DNA of 33,903 bases from an uncultured Collinsella sp. GTDB taxonomy: Bacteria; Actinomycetota; Coriobacteriia; Coriobacteriales; Coriobacteriaceae. Positions 1 to 6,571 of the stretch are shown in pieces; the stretch's first letter is position 1, and each line of letters begins with the position of its first letter. Location of the stretch: contig CABRFZ010000025.1 in assembly GCA_902470365.1 (NCBI GenBank), positions 1 through 33,903 of the forward strand, written 5' to 3'. A program made the translations under genes and the position numbers. The notes beneath the pieces were generated by a model. That model did not search any database. It was not told where the DNA came from and saw only the letters and a list, made by a program, of their open reading frames with translations.

Positions 1-2
1 TC

Positions 3-287
3 AAGGCATGCGAGGCCGTCAAGAAGTCCAAGAAGCTGCTGAACTTTACGCTCGATGACGGTACCGGCACCGACCGCACCATCCTCTCCGGTATTCACGA
101 TTATTACGAGCCCGAGGACCTGGTCGGCAAGACCCTGCTCGCCATCACCAACCTGCCTCCGCGCAAGATGATGGGTATCCCCAGCTGCGGCATGCTCATC
201 AGCGCCATCCACGAGGAAGAGGGCGAGGAGCGCCTCAACCTGATTCAGCTCGACGCCTCCATCCCTGCCGGCGCAAAGATGTACTAG
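3..287 (+). CDS. metG: Methionyl-tRNA synthetase C-terminal tRNA-binding domain (partial, 5' end outside window)
   Basis: An open frame runs from the window edge to a TAG at 285-287 (94 residues visible). It reads as the OB-fold tRNA-binding domain (Trbp111/EMAPII type) found at the C-terminus of many MetRS proteins. Visible family features are LDDGTG, ILSGIHDYY, DLVGKTLLAITNL, PRKMMGIPS, GML and a final IPAGAKMY. In the enzyme this domain dimerises and raises tRNA affinity. The catalytic part would lie upstream, so a stand-alone tRNA-binding protein of the CsaA/Trbp111 kind cannot be excluded, but full-length MetRS is the commoner arrangement. A repeat hairpin begins four bases after the stop. 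Confidence 0.8.
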   Translation, partial: KACEAVKKSKKLLNFTLDDGTGTDRTILSGIHDYYEPEDLVGKTLLAITNLPPRKMMGIPSCGMLISAIHEEEGEERLNLIQLDASIPAGAKMY

Positions 288-290
288 GGG

Positions 291-380
291 GTTACGGCGT
301 TTTACCAAACGCCGTAACCACTCGACGCTGCAAGCCCGCCAGAGCGGCAATCTGCCTTTCAACTTCGGCGGCATGACCTT
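291..380 (+). repeat. Family A structured repeat, copy 1 (truncated)
   Basis: Helix P1 is a perfect 12-bp hairpin (GTTACGGCGTTT at 291-302, loop TACC, AAACGCCGTAAC at 307-318) starting 4 bases after the metG stop. The sequence then follows the 5' half of the family (CGACGCTGC, a CCCGCCAGAGCGG arm, TCTGCCTTTCAACTTCGGCGGCATGACC) but stops at about 378, before the central loop. The 3' arms are missing and a second full copy begins at 384. Copies 1 and 2 therefore sit in tandem, with the first one cut short. Confidence 0.8.
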
Positions 381-383
381 ATA

Positions 384-534
384 GTTACGGCGTTTTACCA
401 AACGCCGTAACCGGCCGACGCTGCAAACGCTCCTAAGCGGCAATCTGGCGTTCAATCGTCGGGCATGGCCACAAGGCCTATGCCCTCCTCTTTCACGCCA
501 CCTTGCTCGCCTAGGAGCGTTTTCGCTGTCCGTC
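384..534 (+). repeat. Family A structured repeat, copy 2 (full)
   Basis: P1: GTTACGGCGTTT (384-395), loop TACC, AAACGCCGTAAC (400-411). P2: AAACGCTCCTA (425-435) pairs with TAGGAGCGTTT (512-522). P3: TGGCGT (446-451) pairs with ACGCCA (495-500). P4: GGGCATGGCC (461-470), loop ACAA, then GGCC, one bulged T and ATGCCC (475-485). The four helices form one 5' hairpin and one nested long stem. Arm sequences differ from copy 5 (29083) but pairing is kept. The 288-752 gap holds copies 1 and 2, repeat B and the pdxY leader, with no gene. Confidence 0.85.
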
Positions 535-565
535 CTCAACCTGTGATTCCGCCACGGTCCGCTTC

Positions 566-625
566 GGTAGTCGTTGGGGACGTTCTTGTTTGACTAGTCA
601 TTTAAGAACGTCCCCAACGACTACC
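566..625. repeat. Family B palindrome, copy 1
   Basis: A perfect 22-bp inverted repeat: the left arm at 566-587 contains AGTCGTTGGGGACGTTCTT and the right arm is at 604-625. The 16-base loop (588-603) holds the palindrome GACTAGTC flanked by GTTT and ATTT. Other copies are at 7569 and 13694. It lies between family A copy 2 and pdxY. It has no T-tract after the stem, so it is better described as a dispersed palindrome than a terminator. Confidence 0.9.
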
Positions 626-752
626 TCGTTTTCGTAACCTTTTCGCAACAATGCGCTCTTCGCGACCGTAGCGCCCGCTCACAACGTCCCCTGCGCTACA
701 CTTAGTCGCACTGTGACGCTGCTGCGCCGTGCCCGAACCAAGGGAGACCCTC

Positions 753-1577
753 ATGAAGAACACTCAGCTGCTGCTGATCAACGATATGTGCGGCTACGGC
801 AAGGTCGCGCTTTCCGCCATGCTGCCGGTGCTGTCGCACATGGGTTACCGTATCCACAATCTGCCGACGGCACTTGTGTCCGATACGCTCAACTATCCCA
901 AGTTCTACATCCACGACACCACGGAGTACGTGCGCCAAAGCCTCGCCATCTGGGAGGAGCTCGGCTTTGAGTTCGACGCCATTTCGACCGGCTTTATCGT
1001 GACCGAGGAAGAGACGCGCATCATTTCGGACTTCTGCCACCGTCGCGCGCAAAAGGGTACCAAGGTGTTCGTCGACCCCATCATGGGCGACAACGGCAAG
1101 CTCTATGCGGGCGTGCCCGAGTCCACGATTGGCCTTATGCGGCATCTGCTGGAGTGCGCAGACTACGCGGTGCCCAACTATACCGAGGCCTGCCTGCTCA
1201 CCGATACGCCCATTGCCGAGCAAATCACGCCCGACGAGGCCCGCGCCCTTGTGGACGCCGTGCGCGAGCTGGGTGCCAAGTCGGTGGTCATTACGAGCGC
1301 TGTAGTCAATGGCACGAACGCGGTTATCGGTTACGACCATGTGGCGGGGGAGTACTTTACGATTCCCTTTGAGCTCATTTCGGTCTATTTCCCGGGCACG
1401 GGTGACACGTTCTCGGCGGTGCTCGTCGGCCGCGTTATGGCAGGTTGGAGTCTGCAGCGCGCGACGTCCGATGCCATGCGCGTGGTGGCTGAGCTTATCG
1501 AGCGCAATGCCGACCAAGAGGACAAGTCGGCTGGCCTTCCCATCGAGGCCTGCCTGGATGTGATTGACCATGAGTAA
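753..1577 (+). CDS. pdxY: Pyridoxamine/pyridoxal kinase family protein
   Basis: This 274-residue protein belongs to the ribokinase-like pyridoxal kinase family, which phosphorylates vitamin B6 vitamers with ATP to feed the PLP pool in the cytoplasm. Visible features are the N-terminal NDMCGYGKVAL substrate-side motif, FVDPIMGDNGKLY in the middle, and the C-terminal anion-hole/catalytic motif GTGD (residues 215-218, Asp218 the likely base) followed by TFSA. The ATG at 753 is preferred to longer in-frame starts because GGGAG lies 7 bases upstream and homology begins at about this residue. Length matches the family. Its stop overlaps the start of the next gene, implying translational coupling. 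Substrate preference (pyridoxal, pyridoxamine or hydroxymethylpyrimidine) cannot be read from the sequence. Confidence 0.85.
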   Translation: MKNTQLLLINDMCGYGKVALSAMLPVLSHMGYRIHNLPTALVSDTLNYPKFYIHDTTEYVRQSLAIWEELGFEFDAISTGFIVTEEETRIISDFCHRRAQKGTKVFVDPIMGDNGKLYAGVPESTIGLMRHLLECADYAVPNYTEACLLTDTPIAEQITPDEARALVDAVRELGAKSVVITSAVVNGTNAVIGYDHVAGEYFTIPFELISVYFPGTGDTFSAVLVGRVMAGWSLQRATSDAMRVVAELIERNADQEDKSAGLPIEACLDVIDHE

Positions 1578-1899
1578 TGCTGGCGAGGGTGGCGCCAAGC
1601 CTGCGGGCGAGAGCAAGCCGCTCGGCGCGCCGCGGGGCAAGCGTCCGCGCATCCGCGTGAGCTGCGTGGACCAGCTGGGTGCGTGCCGCTGCCACCATGG
1701 TCACAAGCCGGGCGACGTTTTTGACTTCGACCGAGACCGCGGCAAGATGTGTGCCATGGCCTGCCATGTGGGCTTTCCCTATATCGATATCCTGCGCTAT
1801 GGCGGAATCGTGCCTGGCAACGAGCCCGGTACGGCAAAGTTCTGCTGCCCCGAGGTCGATACGCTGAACGTCTGGCTTGCCGAGATCGTCGACGAGTAG
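1570..1899 (+). CDS. TIGR04076 family small protein
   Basis: A 109-residue protein of unknown function. After a basic, Gly/Ala-rich N-terminus of about 30 residues, the conserved part carries RIRVSCVDQLGACRCHHGHK, GDVFDF, GKMCAMACHV, a YxxxLRYGG core and a CCPE motif. I recognise this Cys-rich pattern as the TIGR04076 family, often thought to bind metal or redox groups through the cysteines; no biochemical role is known to me. The ATG at 1570 lies inside the last codons of pdxY, so the two are co-transcribed and coupled. An upstream in-frame TTG at 1564 is possible but less likely. The N-terminal extension is longer than the usual family length of about 80-90 residues. Confidence 0.75.
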   Translation: MSNAGEGGAKPAGESKPLGAPRGKRPRIRVSCVDQLGACRCHHGHKPGDVFDFDRDRGKMCAMACHVGFPYIDILRYGGIVPGNEPGTAKFCCPEVDTLNVWLAEIVDE

Positions 1900-1907
1900 T
1901 CGAGCGC

Positions 1908-1940
1908 AATGTGACAAAGGGACAGTCCCTTTGTCACATT
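1908..1940. repeat. Family C palindrome, copy 1
   Basis: A near-complete palindrome: AATGTGACAAAGGGAC (1908-1923), one central A, GTCCCTTTGTCACATT (1925-1940), 16 bp perfect. Further copies are at 3457 (one A/C mismatch) and 5420 (one G/T wobble). It begins 8 bases after the stop of the TIGR04076 gene. It could act as a bidirectional terminator-like hairpin, although no long T-tract follows. Confidence 0.9.
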
Positions 1941-1966
1941 CGCCGGGGCTGCCCCTTCTTTCTGCT

Positions 1967-2063
1967 TATAATCCTAAATCTCTGCATTTCATCCGATTTT
2001 AGGTTCTAAAAATCCTACATTTCATCGATAATCAAGCGCATAAAACTTTGCATTTCATTTGAT
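1967..2063 (+). promoter_or_regulatory. Promoter and three 33-bp-phased direct repeats upstream of the AAA/DUF4143 gene
   Basis: A consensus -10 TATAAT lies at 1967-1972 with a TG dinucleotide just upstream; no good -35 is visible. Downstream, the motif CTGCATTTCATCCGAT (1982-1997) recurs as CTACATTTCATCGAT (2015-2029) and TTGCATTTCATTTGAT (2048-2063). The three start exactly 33 bases apart, about three helical turns, and the sequences between them are unrelated apart from being AT-rich. This looks like a triple operator on one DNA face between the promoter and the coding region. The binding protein is unknown; autoregulation is possible. Confidence 0.55.
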
Positions 2064-2082
2064 GACACTGAGGGGAGAGCCT

Positions 2083-3444
2083 ATGCTGCGCAGGAAAATA
2101 GCGGCAGAGCTGGAGCGTTGGCTGAAGTCTGCCGAGCAAAAGGCCTTATTCATCACGGGTTCTCGCCAGATCGGCAAAAGCTATTCGATTCGCGCGTTTG
2201 GCAAAGCCAACCACGCAACCTACATCGAACTCAACCTCATGGAAAATCGCCAGGCAAAAGATGCTCTTCTCGAGGCGCGAGATGCCGATGATTTCATCAG
2301 CAGGGTGACGCTTCTTTCGGGAAAGCCGATAGCGCCAGGCAAAACGCTCGTGTTTATCGATGAGGTCCAAGAAGCCCCCGACATCATGACGATGGCAAAG
2401 TTCCTTGTTGAGGACGGGAGGTGCCGCTGGGTGTTTTCGGGGTCAATGCTCGGGACCCAGTTCAAGGGCGTCAGGTCCTATCCCGTGGGGTATGTCCACG
2501 AGCTTAGGATGTTCCCGCTCGATTTTGAGGAGTTTTGCTGGGCAACCGGAGTGAGCGAGGGGGCTCGCCAAACGATACGTGACGCGTGTATCAGCGAGAG
2601 GCCCATTCCTGATTACATTCATGACGCGATGATGGCAAACTTCAGGACCTATACCGTTGTCGGCGGAATGCCGGAGGTCGTGCAGCGTTTCCTTGACACG
2701 CAGGGCGACCTTGCCTCTGTTCGTCAGCTACAGTCAGAGCTCAACGAACAGTACCGACGGGATATTTCCAAGTATGCAAGCGGGCGTGCCCTTCAGGTGC
2801 AGAGCATCTACGATCAGCTCCCCATTATGCTTGAGGGCGAACACAAGCGTTTCGTGCTCAATTCCATTGACCCCAAGGCGCATTATGAGAAGTACCAGCG
2901 AGATTTTGTCTGGCTTGTCGATGCCGGCGTTGCTCTCAAAGCCGATATCGTAACCGAGCCAAAATCGCCCCTGCTCAAGACGGCACGGCCATCGCAGTTC
3001 AAGCTATATCAATCGGATACGGGCATGTTGATGGCGCGCTACCCCGTTGGAGTCGCCCAAGCGGCGTATCTTGATGGCAAGGAGCCCAATCTGGGCGGCA
3101 TTTACGAAAACGTGGTGGCCCAGCAGCTGGCTGCCCAAAATCGCCAGCTTTACTACTATCAGACAAAAAAGCGCGGTGAAGTGGACTTTGTGGTCGATGG
3201 ACCGGATGGGACGGCTGTTCCGATCGAGGTTAAATCGGGCTCCTATTACCACGCGCACGCTGCGCTCGGTCATGTGCTTGATACGGCTGAATATGGCGTA
3301 AGGCTCGGGATTGTTTTCTCGAGAGGCAACGTTGAGCGCAACGGAGCGGTTCTCTATTTGCCGCTATATGCGACCTGGGCCCTTTCGGATGTTTTGGGCG
3401 ACTCCTGTGCCAAGGGGATTAAGCTGGAGGTCAAGCCGGTCTAG
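2083..3444 (+). CDS. AAA ATPase with C-terminal DUF4143 (PD-(D/E)XK-like) domain
   Basis: A 453-residue protein. The N-terminal AAA_14-type ATPase has Walker A GSRQIGKS (residues 26-33), Walker B LVFIDE (89-94) with an adjacent EVQ, and FSGSML at about 119 as a sensor-like segment. The C-terminal DUF4143 region includes a conserved YENVVAQQLAA helix and then RGEVDFVV (about 364-371) and PIEVKSG (about 379-385). The D...ExK spacing resembles the PD-(D/E)XK nuclease fold, though activity is not shown for the family. The ATG at 2083 follows a GGGGAGA ribosome site; a longer start at 2059 has no such site. The gene stands alone, is less GC-rich in codon choice than its neighbours and is flanked by repeats C and C/D. 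It is likely a mobile accessory gene; its role (toxin-like, defence or other) is unknown. Confidence 0.85.
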   Translation: MLRRKIAAELERWLKSAEQKALFITGSRQIGKSYSIRAFGKANHATYIELNLMENRQAKDALLEARDADDFISRVTLLSGKPIAPGKTLVFIDEVQEAPDIMTMAKFLVEDGRCRWVFSGSMLGTQFKGVRSYPVGYVHELRMFPLDFEEFCWATGVSEGARQTIRDACISERPIPDYIHDAMMANFRTYTVVGGMPEVVQRFLDTQGDLASVRQLQSELNEQYRRDISKYASGRALQVQSIYDQLPIMLEGEHKRFVLNSIDPKAHYEKYQRDFVWLVDAGVALKADIVTEPKSPLLKTARPSQFKLYQSDTGMLMARYPVGVAQAAYLDGKEPNLGGIYENVVAQQLAAQNRQLYYYQTKKRGEVDFVVDGPDGTAVPIEVKSGSYYHAHAALGHVLDTAEYGVRLGIVFSRGNVERNGAVLYLPLYATWALSDVLGDSCAKGIKLEVKPV

Positions 3445-3456
3445 GGCCAGTCCCGG

Positions 3457-3487
3457 ATGTGACAAAGGGACAGTCCCTTTGCCACAT
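3457..3487. repeat. Family C palindrome, copy 2
   Basis: ATGTGACAAAGGGAC (3457-3471), a central A, then GTCCCTTTGCCACAT (3473-3487). One A/C mismatch breaks the otherwise perfect 15-bp stem. It lies 13 bases after the AAA ATPase stop and just before palindrome D, between convergent genes. Confidence 0.9.
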
Positions 3488-3491
3488 TCAT

Positions 3492-3585
3492 GAGTGTGGA
3501 TTTTCTCCCACCGAGATAACGAGCGTGGATTTTCTCCCGTTTAGAGCGCACTCGAACGCTCAAAGGGAGAAAATCCACGCTCGTT
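3492..3585. repeat. Family D palindrome with an extra half-arm
   Basis: A perfect 21-bp inverted repeat occupies 3518-3538 and 3565-3585; its core is GAGCGTGGATTTTCTCCC. The 26-base interior can itself pair (GAGCG with CGCTC, plus TTT with AAA). A direct partial copy of the left arm (GAGTGTGGATTTTCTCCC) lies just upstream at 3492-3509, showing a partial duplication. It sits between the convergent AAA ATPase and phosphatase genes and could stop transcription from both sides. Confidence 0.85.
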
Positions 3586-3628
3586 TTATGCCGATGGCGT
3601 GGCCCGTGTGCCCGCGCCGCCCGAGCGC

Positions 3629-4075
3629 CTACAGCTGCTCGAGCATGGCGGTGCAACCGGCGAGTACATCGCGGTAGGTGGCGTCGAAATTGCCGGTGTA
3701 CCAGGGGTCGGCCACGTCGCCGGGGCGATCGGTCCAATCGAGCAGGCGCGAGATCTTGCCATCGGGGTCCTTCCCAAAAATTCGGTACAGGGCGCGGGCG
3801 TTCTCGTCGTCCATATAGACAATGTGGTCCCAGTCGCCATACTCCGCGCGACGCACCTGACGTGCGCGATGTGCGACGACGGGAATGCCGACCTCGCGTA
3901 GCTTGGCAACGGTACCGTGGTGTGGCGGGTTGCCGATCTCCTCGGTCGAGGTCGCCGCGGAATCGATGGCAAACTCCGCCTCGCGCCCAGCGCGGCGCAC
4001 GAGCTCGGTAAACACCGACTCGGCCATCGTCGAGCGGCAGATGTTTCCATAGCAGATAAACAGTACGTGTTGCAT
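3629..4075 (-). CDS. Low-molecular-weight protein tyrosine phosphatase
   Basis: A 148-residue cytoplasmic phosphatase of the LMW-PTP family, which removes phosphate from protein tyrosines (in bacteria often tyrosine kinases or arginine-phosphate/stress targets). The P-loop C-X5-R-S is CYGNICRS at residues 8-15 (nucleophile Cys8, Arg14) right after the first beta strand, and the general-acid loop is DPWY at 123-126 (Asp123), where DPYY is the usual form. The start at 4075 is chosen because homology begins at this Met and AAAGGA lies about 9 bases upstream; the longer frame to 4120 adds 15 unrelated residues. It lies 45 bases downstream of the MFS gene on the same strand, so it is probably the second gene of that transcript. 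Confidence 0.92.
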   Translation of the reverse strand: MQHVLFICYGNICRSTMAESVFTELVRRAGREAEFAIDSAATSTEEIGNPPHHGTVAKLREVGIPVVAHRARQVRRAEYGDWDHIVYMDDENARALYRIFGKDPDGKISRLLDWTDRPGDVADPWYTGNFDATYRDVLAGCTAMLEQL

Positions 4076-4120
4076 ATGCGGTTTCCTTTCGATCGCCATC
4101 ATCGAGCTCGAGTATCGCAT

Positions 4121-5362
4121 CTACGCCTGCGCCATCGCCCTCTTGCGTTCCCAGCGAGCCAACTTAATCGTCACCAGCGTAAGCACCCAGGCCACAAGCG
4201 AGAACGCGGCACCCACTGCGCCTACATATGCAATGCCAGCTCCGCTTACCACGGCACCGCCCACCGCGGTGCCAAACGAAATGCCGACATTAAACGCCAT
4301 GGGTTCTACCGAGCTCGCGAGCACCATCGATTTGGGATGGCGGCTGCGTGCCACGTCCATAAAGTGCGTGATGCACGACACCGAGAACAGGTACATGAGC
4401 AGCGCCAGGCTAAAGACAAAGACCAGCGCGAGCGGCATGGTGCCGCCCACAGCAAACAGTCCGAGTAACGCTGCAGCCTGCAGCACAAACGTCACGAGTA
4501 GCGCCTTCATGCCAAAGCGCGCATCGATCCATCCGCCCAGGATGTTCGAGATCAGGCAGAACACGCCGTAGGCCATGAGCGTGGTACTGGCTTCGACCGT
4601 GCCCATGCCCAGCACCTGCTCAAGATAAGGCGTCACGTAGCCGTAGAAAACGTAGACCGACCCCACGCCAAACAAAAAGATGAGCATGCCGGTGATGATG
4701 CTCGGCTCGCGTAGCAGACCCGCCTGCTCGCGAAAAGTGGCGGGCTCGTCGGTTTGCCCAGCGCGCGGCATAAACGCCACGAGCGCTCCGCAGATCAGAA
4801 CGGCAAAGGCCAGCGTGCCGTACATGGCCACGTGCCAATCGAGCGTGTCGGCCACAAACTTGCCGATCGAAGTGACAAAGACCATTGCCACGGAAAACGC
4901 ACCATATACCACCGAGATGGCAAGCGAAGTTTGCTGCGGAGACAGAAGCTCGGGGATGTACGTCACGCCCACGGCGAGCAGTGCGCCCGAGACGGAGCCC
5001 AGGATGATGCGCGAGATGAACAGCACCTGGAAGTTGGGCGCCAACGCCATGACCAGGTTGCCGAGCACAAAGACGATGCTGTAGCACACGAGCAGCTGGT
5101 AGCGGCGAAAACGCCCCGTACTGAGCGCGAGCACCGGCGTCGAGATAGCGTAGATCAGTGCGAACACGCTAATAAGTTGGCCTGCGGTGGCAAGCGATAC
5201 GCCGAGTTCCGTCGCTAGGTCGCTTTCGATGCCGATGACCACGAACTCGGAGCAGCCGAGCGAGAATCCCAACAGCACGAGCAGCGCCAGGCAAAGATTG
5301 GTGCGCGCGGGGGAGAGCGCGGCGGCGGTTGACTTACTTTTTGGCGTGGTTGCGGCGGTCAA
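4121..5362 (-). CDS. MFS transporter, DHA1/AraJ-like efflux family
   Basis: A 413-residue inner-membrane protein with about 12 hydrophobic segments. The first helix carries GCSEFVVIGI and the motif A-like loop TGRFRRYQ sits between helices 2 and 3, as in DHA1 drug or sugar efflux permeases (AraJ/YdhP type). Substrate unknown. The open frame extends to 5449, but that extension reads through the family C palindrome (encoding MTKRLSLCHI) and is an artefact. A TTG at 5360-5362 with GGAG 8 bases upstream is the best start and gives a normal short cytoplasmic N-terminus (MTAATTPKSK). A GTG at 5369-5371 is the alternative but lies on top of the GGAG. Upstream gene of a two-gene unit with the phosphatase. 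Confidence 0.85.
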   Translation of the reverse strand: MTAATTPKSKSTAAALSPARTNLCLALLVLLGFSLGCSEFVVIGIESDLATELGVSLATAGQLISVFALIYAISTPVLALSTGRFRRYQLLVCYSIVFVLGNLVMALAPNFQVLFISRIILGSVSGALLAVGVTYIPELLSPQQTSLAISVVYGAFSVAMVFVTSIGKFVADTLDWHVAMYGTLAFAVLICGALVAFMPRAGQTDEPATFREQAGLLREPSIITGMLIFLFGVGSVYVFYGYVTPYLEQVLGMGTVEASTTLMAYGVFCLISNILGGWIDARFGMKALLVTFVLQAAALLGLFAVGGTMPLALVFVFSLALLMYLFSVSCITHFMDVARSRHPKSMVLASSVEPMAFNVGISFGTAVGGAVVSGAGIAYVGAVGAAFSLVAWVLTLVTIKLARWERKRAMAQA

Positions 5363-5419
5363 GGTTGTCACTCCAATGTCGCGTGAATAAGCGGGATTCA
5401 ATCCCTGCAACTCTAACAG

Positions 5420-5452
5420 AATGTGACAAAGGGACAGTCTCTTTGTCACATT
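5420..5452. repeat. Family C palindrome, copy 3
   Basis: AATGTGACAAAGGGAC (5420-5435), a central A, then GTCTCTTTGTCACATT (5437-5452), with one G/T wobble. It lies upstream of the MFS gene on the minus strand, so this copy is in a promoter or leader position rather than after a gene. Confidence 0.9.
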
Positions 5453-5471
5453 CGCGGCGTGGCTGCCGCCT

Positions 5472-5536
5472 AAACCGTCACAACATTCGATGAAAATCTC
5501 GAAAACGAGGAAAAACGTCGAATGTTGTGACGGTTT
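5472..5536. repeat. Family E palindrome
   Basis: A 19-bp inverted repeat: AAACCGTCACAACATTCGA at about 5472-5490 and its complement at about 5518-5536, with an inner small hairpin CTCG-AAAA-CGAG. Only one copy is seen in the window. It separates the minus-strand MFS gene from the plus-strand membrane-protein gene. Coordinates may be off by one base. Confidence 0.8.
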
Positions 5537-5622
5537 TCGTGTCTGGCGCGGGTGAGCTTCGGTGCCGTCTGGGGGTATAAGACTAGCGAGTGTTTATTTG
5601 CGAGGCCTAAGGGGCGCCCCGT

Positions 5623-6492
5623 ATGGATATCGATAACTTTGAATGGTGGTATAGCGAGGGCGAGGCTCCGGACGAGGAGTGGGACGAGCCCGCGTCGCGT
5701 GACGTGTCGAGCGACGAGGACGAGACCGGCAACGATGCCGCTGTCGAGCCTGATGCCGCCTCCGATGCCGCCGAGCCCCTGACCTTTGAGCAGGCTTGGG
5801 CCCAGGCCGAGGCAGACGAGGCCAAGGCCGACGCTACGGCCACGCTCGGCGAGCCAGCCGACATGTCGATCTCGCCGGCAAAGACCCCGCAGCCGCGCCA
5901 CACTATCGATCCCGACAGCACGGCATCCTTCAGCATTCTCGACGTGCCCTCGCAGGGTGCCCAGGCGCCCGCGCCCACACGCCGCCCCAATCTGTCTCGC
6001 GAGGAAGATGCAGGACGTCGCTCGCCGCTCGGCCCCATCCTTATCGCCTTTATGGCCGGCGTTATCGCATGCTCGGTAATTGGAAACGTCTGGAGCCATG
6101 TCGAGCAGCAGCGAAAAGACGCCGCCAAGGTCGAGATGTCAGTCGAGCAATCGCTCGGCCGCACGCGCTCGGTACATGTGTCGGTCGAGGTCAAGGACGG
6201 CGCGACGTGGGACACCGCGCGCGGCGACAGCCAAATGCTCATCCACATCGTGGGGCGTACGCTCAAAGGGCAGACGATTGACGAGTATCAATACGTCAAT
6301 TCCGCTGGTGACGGCATCGAGCTCAAGCCCGGCGACTACGAGCTCACCGTCGACGAACCGCCCGTCGCCACCGACGGCACGCGCTTCCGCGCCTCAAAGC
6401 GCATGGTTCCCGTGAGCTTTAACTCGCAGGCGCCCGATACGGTCGATAGCACTCCGCAGGGCGGGTTTGACCTTTACGCTATTGCTCAATAA
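5623..6492 (+). CDS. Acidic single-pass membrane protein, unknown function
   Basis: I do not recognise a family for this 289-residue protein. Residues 1-135 are strongly acidic and Ala/Pro-rich, with little predicted order (for example SSDEDETGNDAA and many DA/EA repeats). Residues about 137-157 (PLGPILIAFMAGVIACSVIG) form one transmembrane helix, with RR just before it, so the N-terminus should be cytoplasmic. Residues about 160-289 would be outside and include a compact, beta-rich-looking segment (SVHVSVEVKDG, LIHIVGRTLKG, LKPGDYELTV). The ATG follows AAGGGG at about 8 bases; a TATAAG at 5576-5581 may be its -10. It is monocistronic. Confidence 0.7.
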   Translation: MDIDNFEWWYSEGEAPDEEWDEPASRDVSSDEDETGNDAAVEPDAASDAAEPLTFEQAWAQAEADEAKADATATLGEPADMSISPAKTPQPRHTIDPDSTASFSILDVPSQGAQAPAPTRRPNLSREEDAGRRSPLGPILIAFMAGVIACSVIGNVWSHVEQQRKDAAKVEMSVEQSLGRTRSVHVSVEVKDGATWDTARGDSQMLIHIVGRTLKGQTIDEYQYVNSAGDGIELKPGDYELTVDEPPVATDGTRFRASKRMVPVSFNSQAPDTVDSTPQGGFDLYAIAQ

Positions 6493-6571
6493 CTGCGCCT
6501 GTCGCTCAACCCCGCCGCCAAGAGTGGGACAATAGCCCTCGACACTATTGTTTACTTTTGGAGGAAGTAGC

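Noticed and set aside
1982..2063. CRISPR-like array before the AAA ATPase
   Set aside because: Only three short imperfect units of 15-16 bases with 17-base gaps, no cas genes; regulatory repeats fit better.
5363..5449. N-terminal extension of the MFS protein (MTKRLSLCHI and on)
   Set aside because: It is the translation of the family C palindrome; the TTG at 5360-5362 has a proper ribosome site and gives a normal MFS N-terminus.
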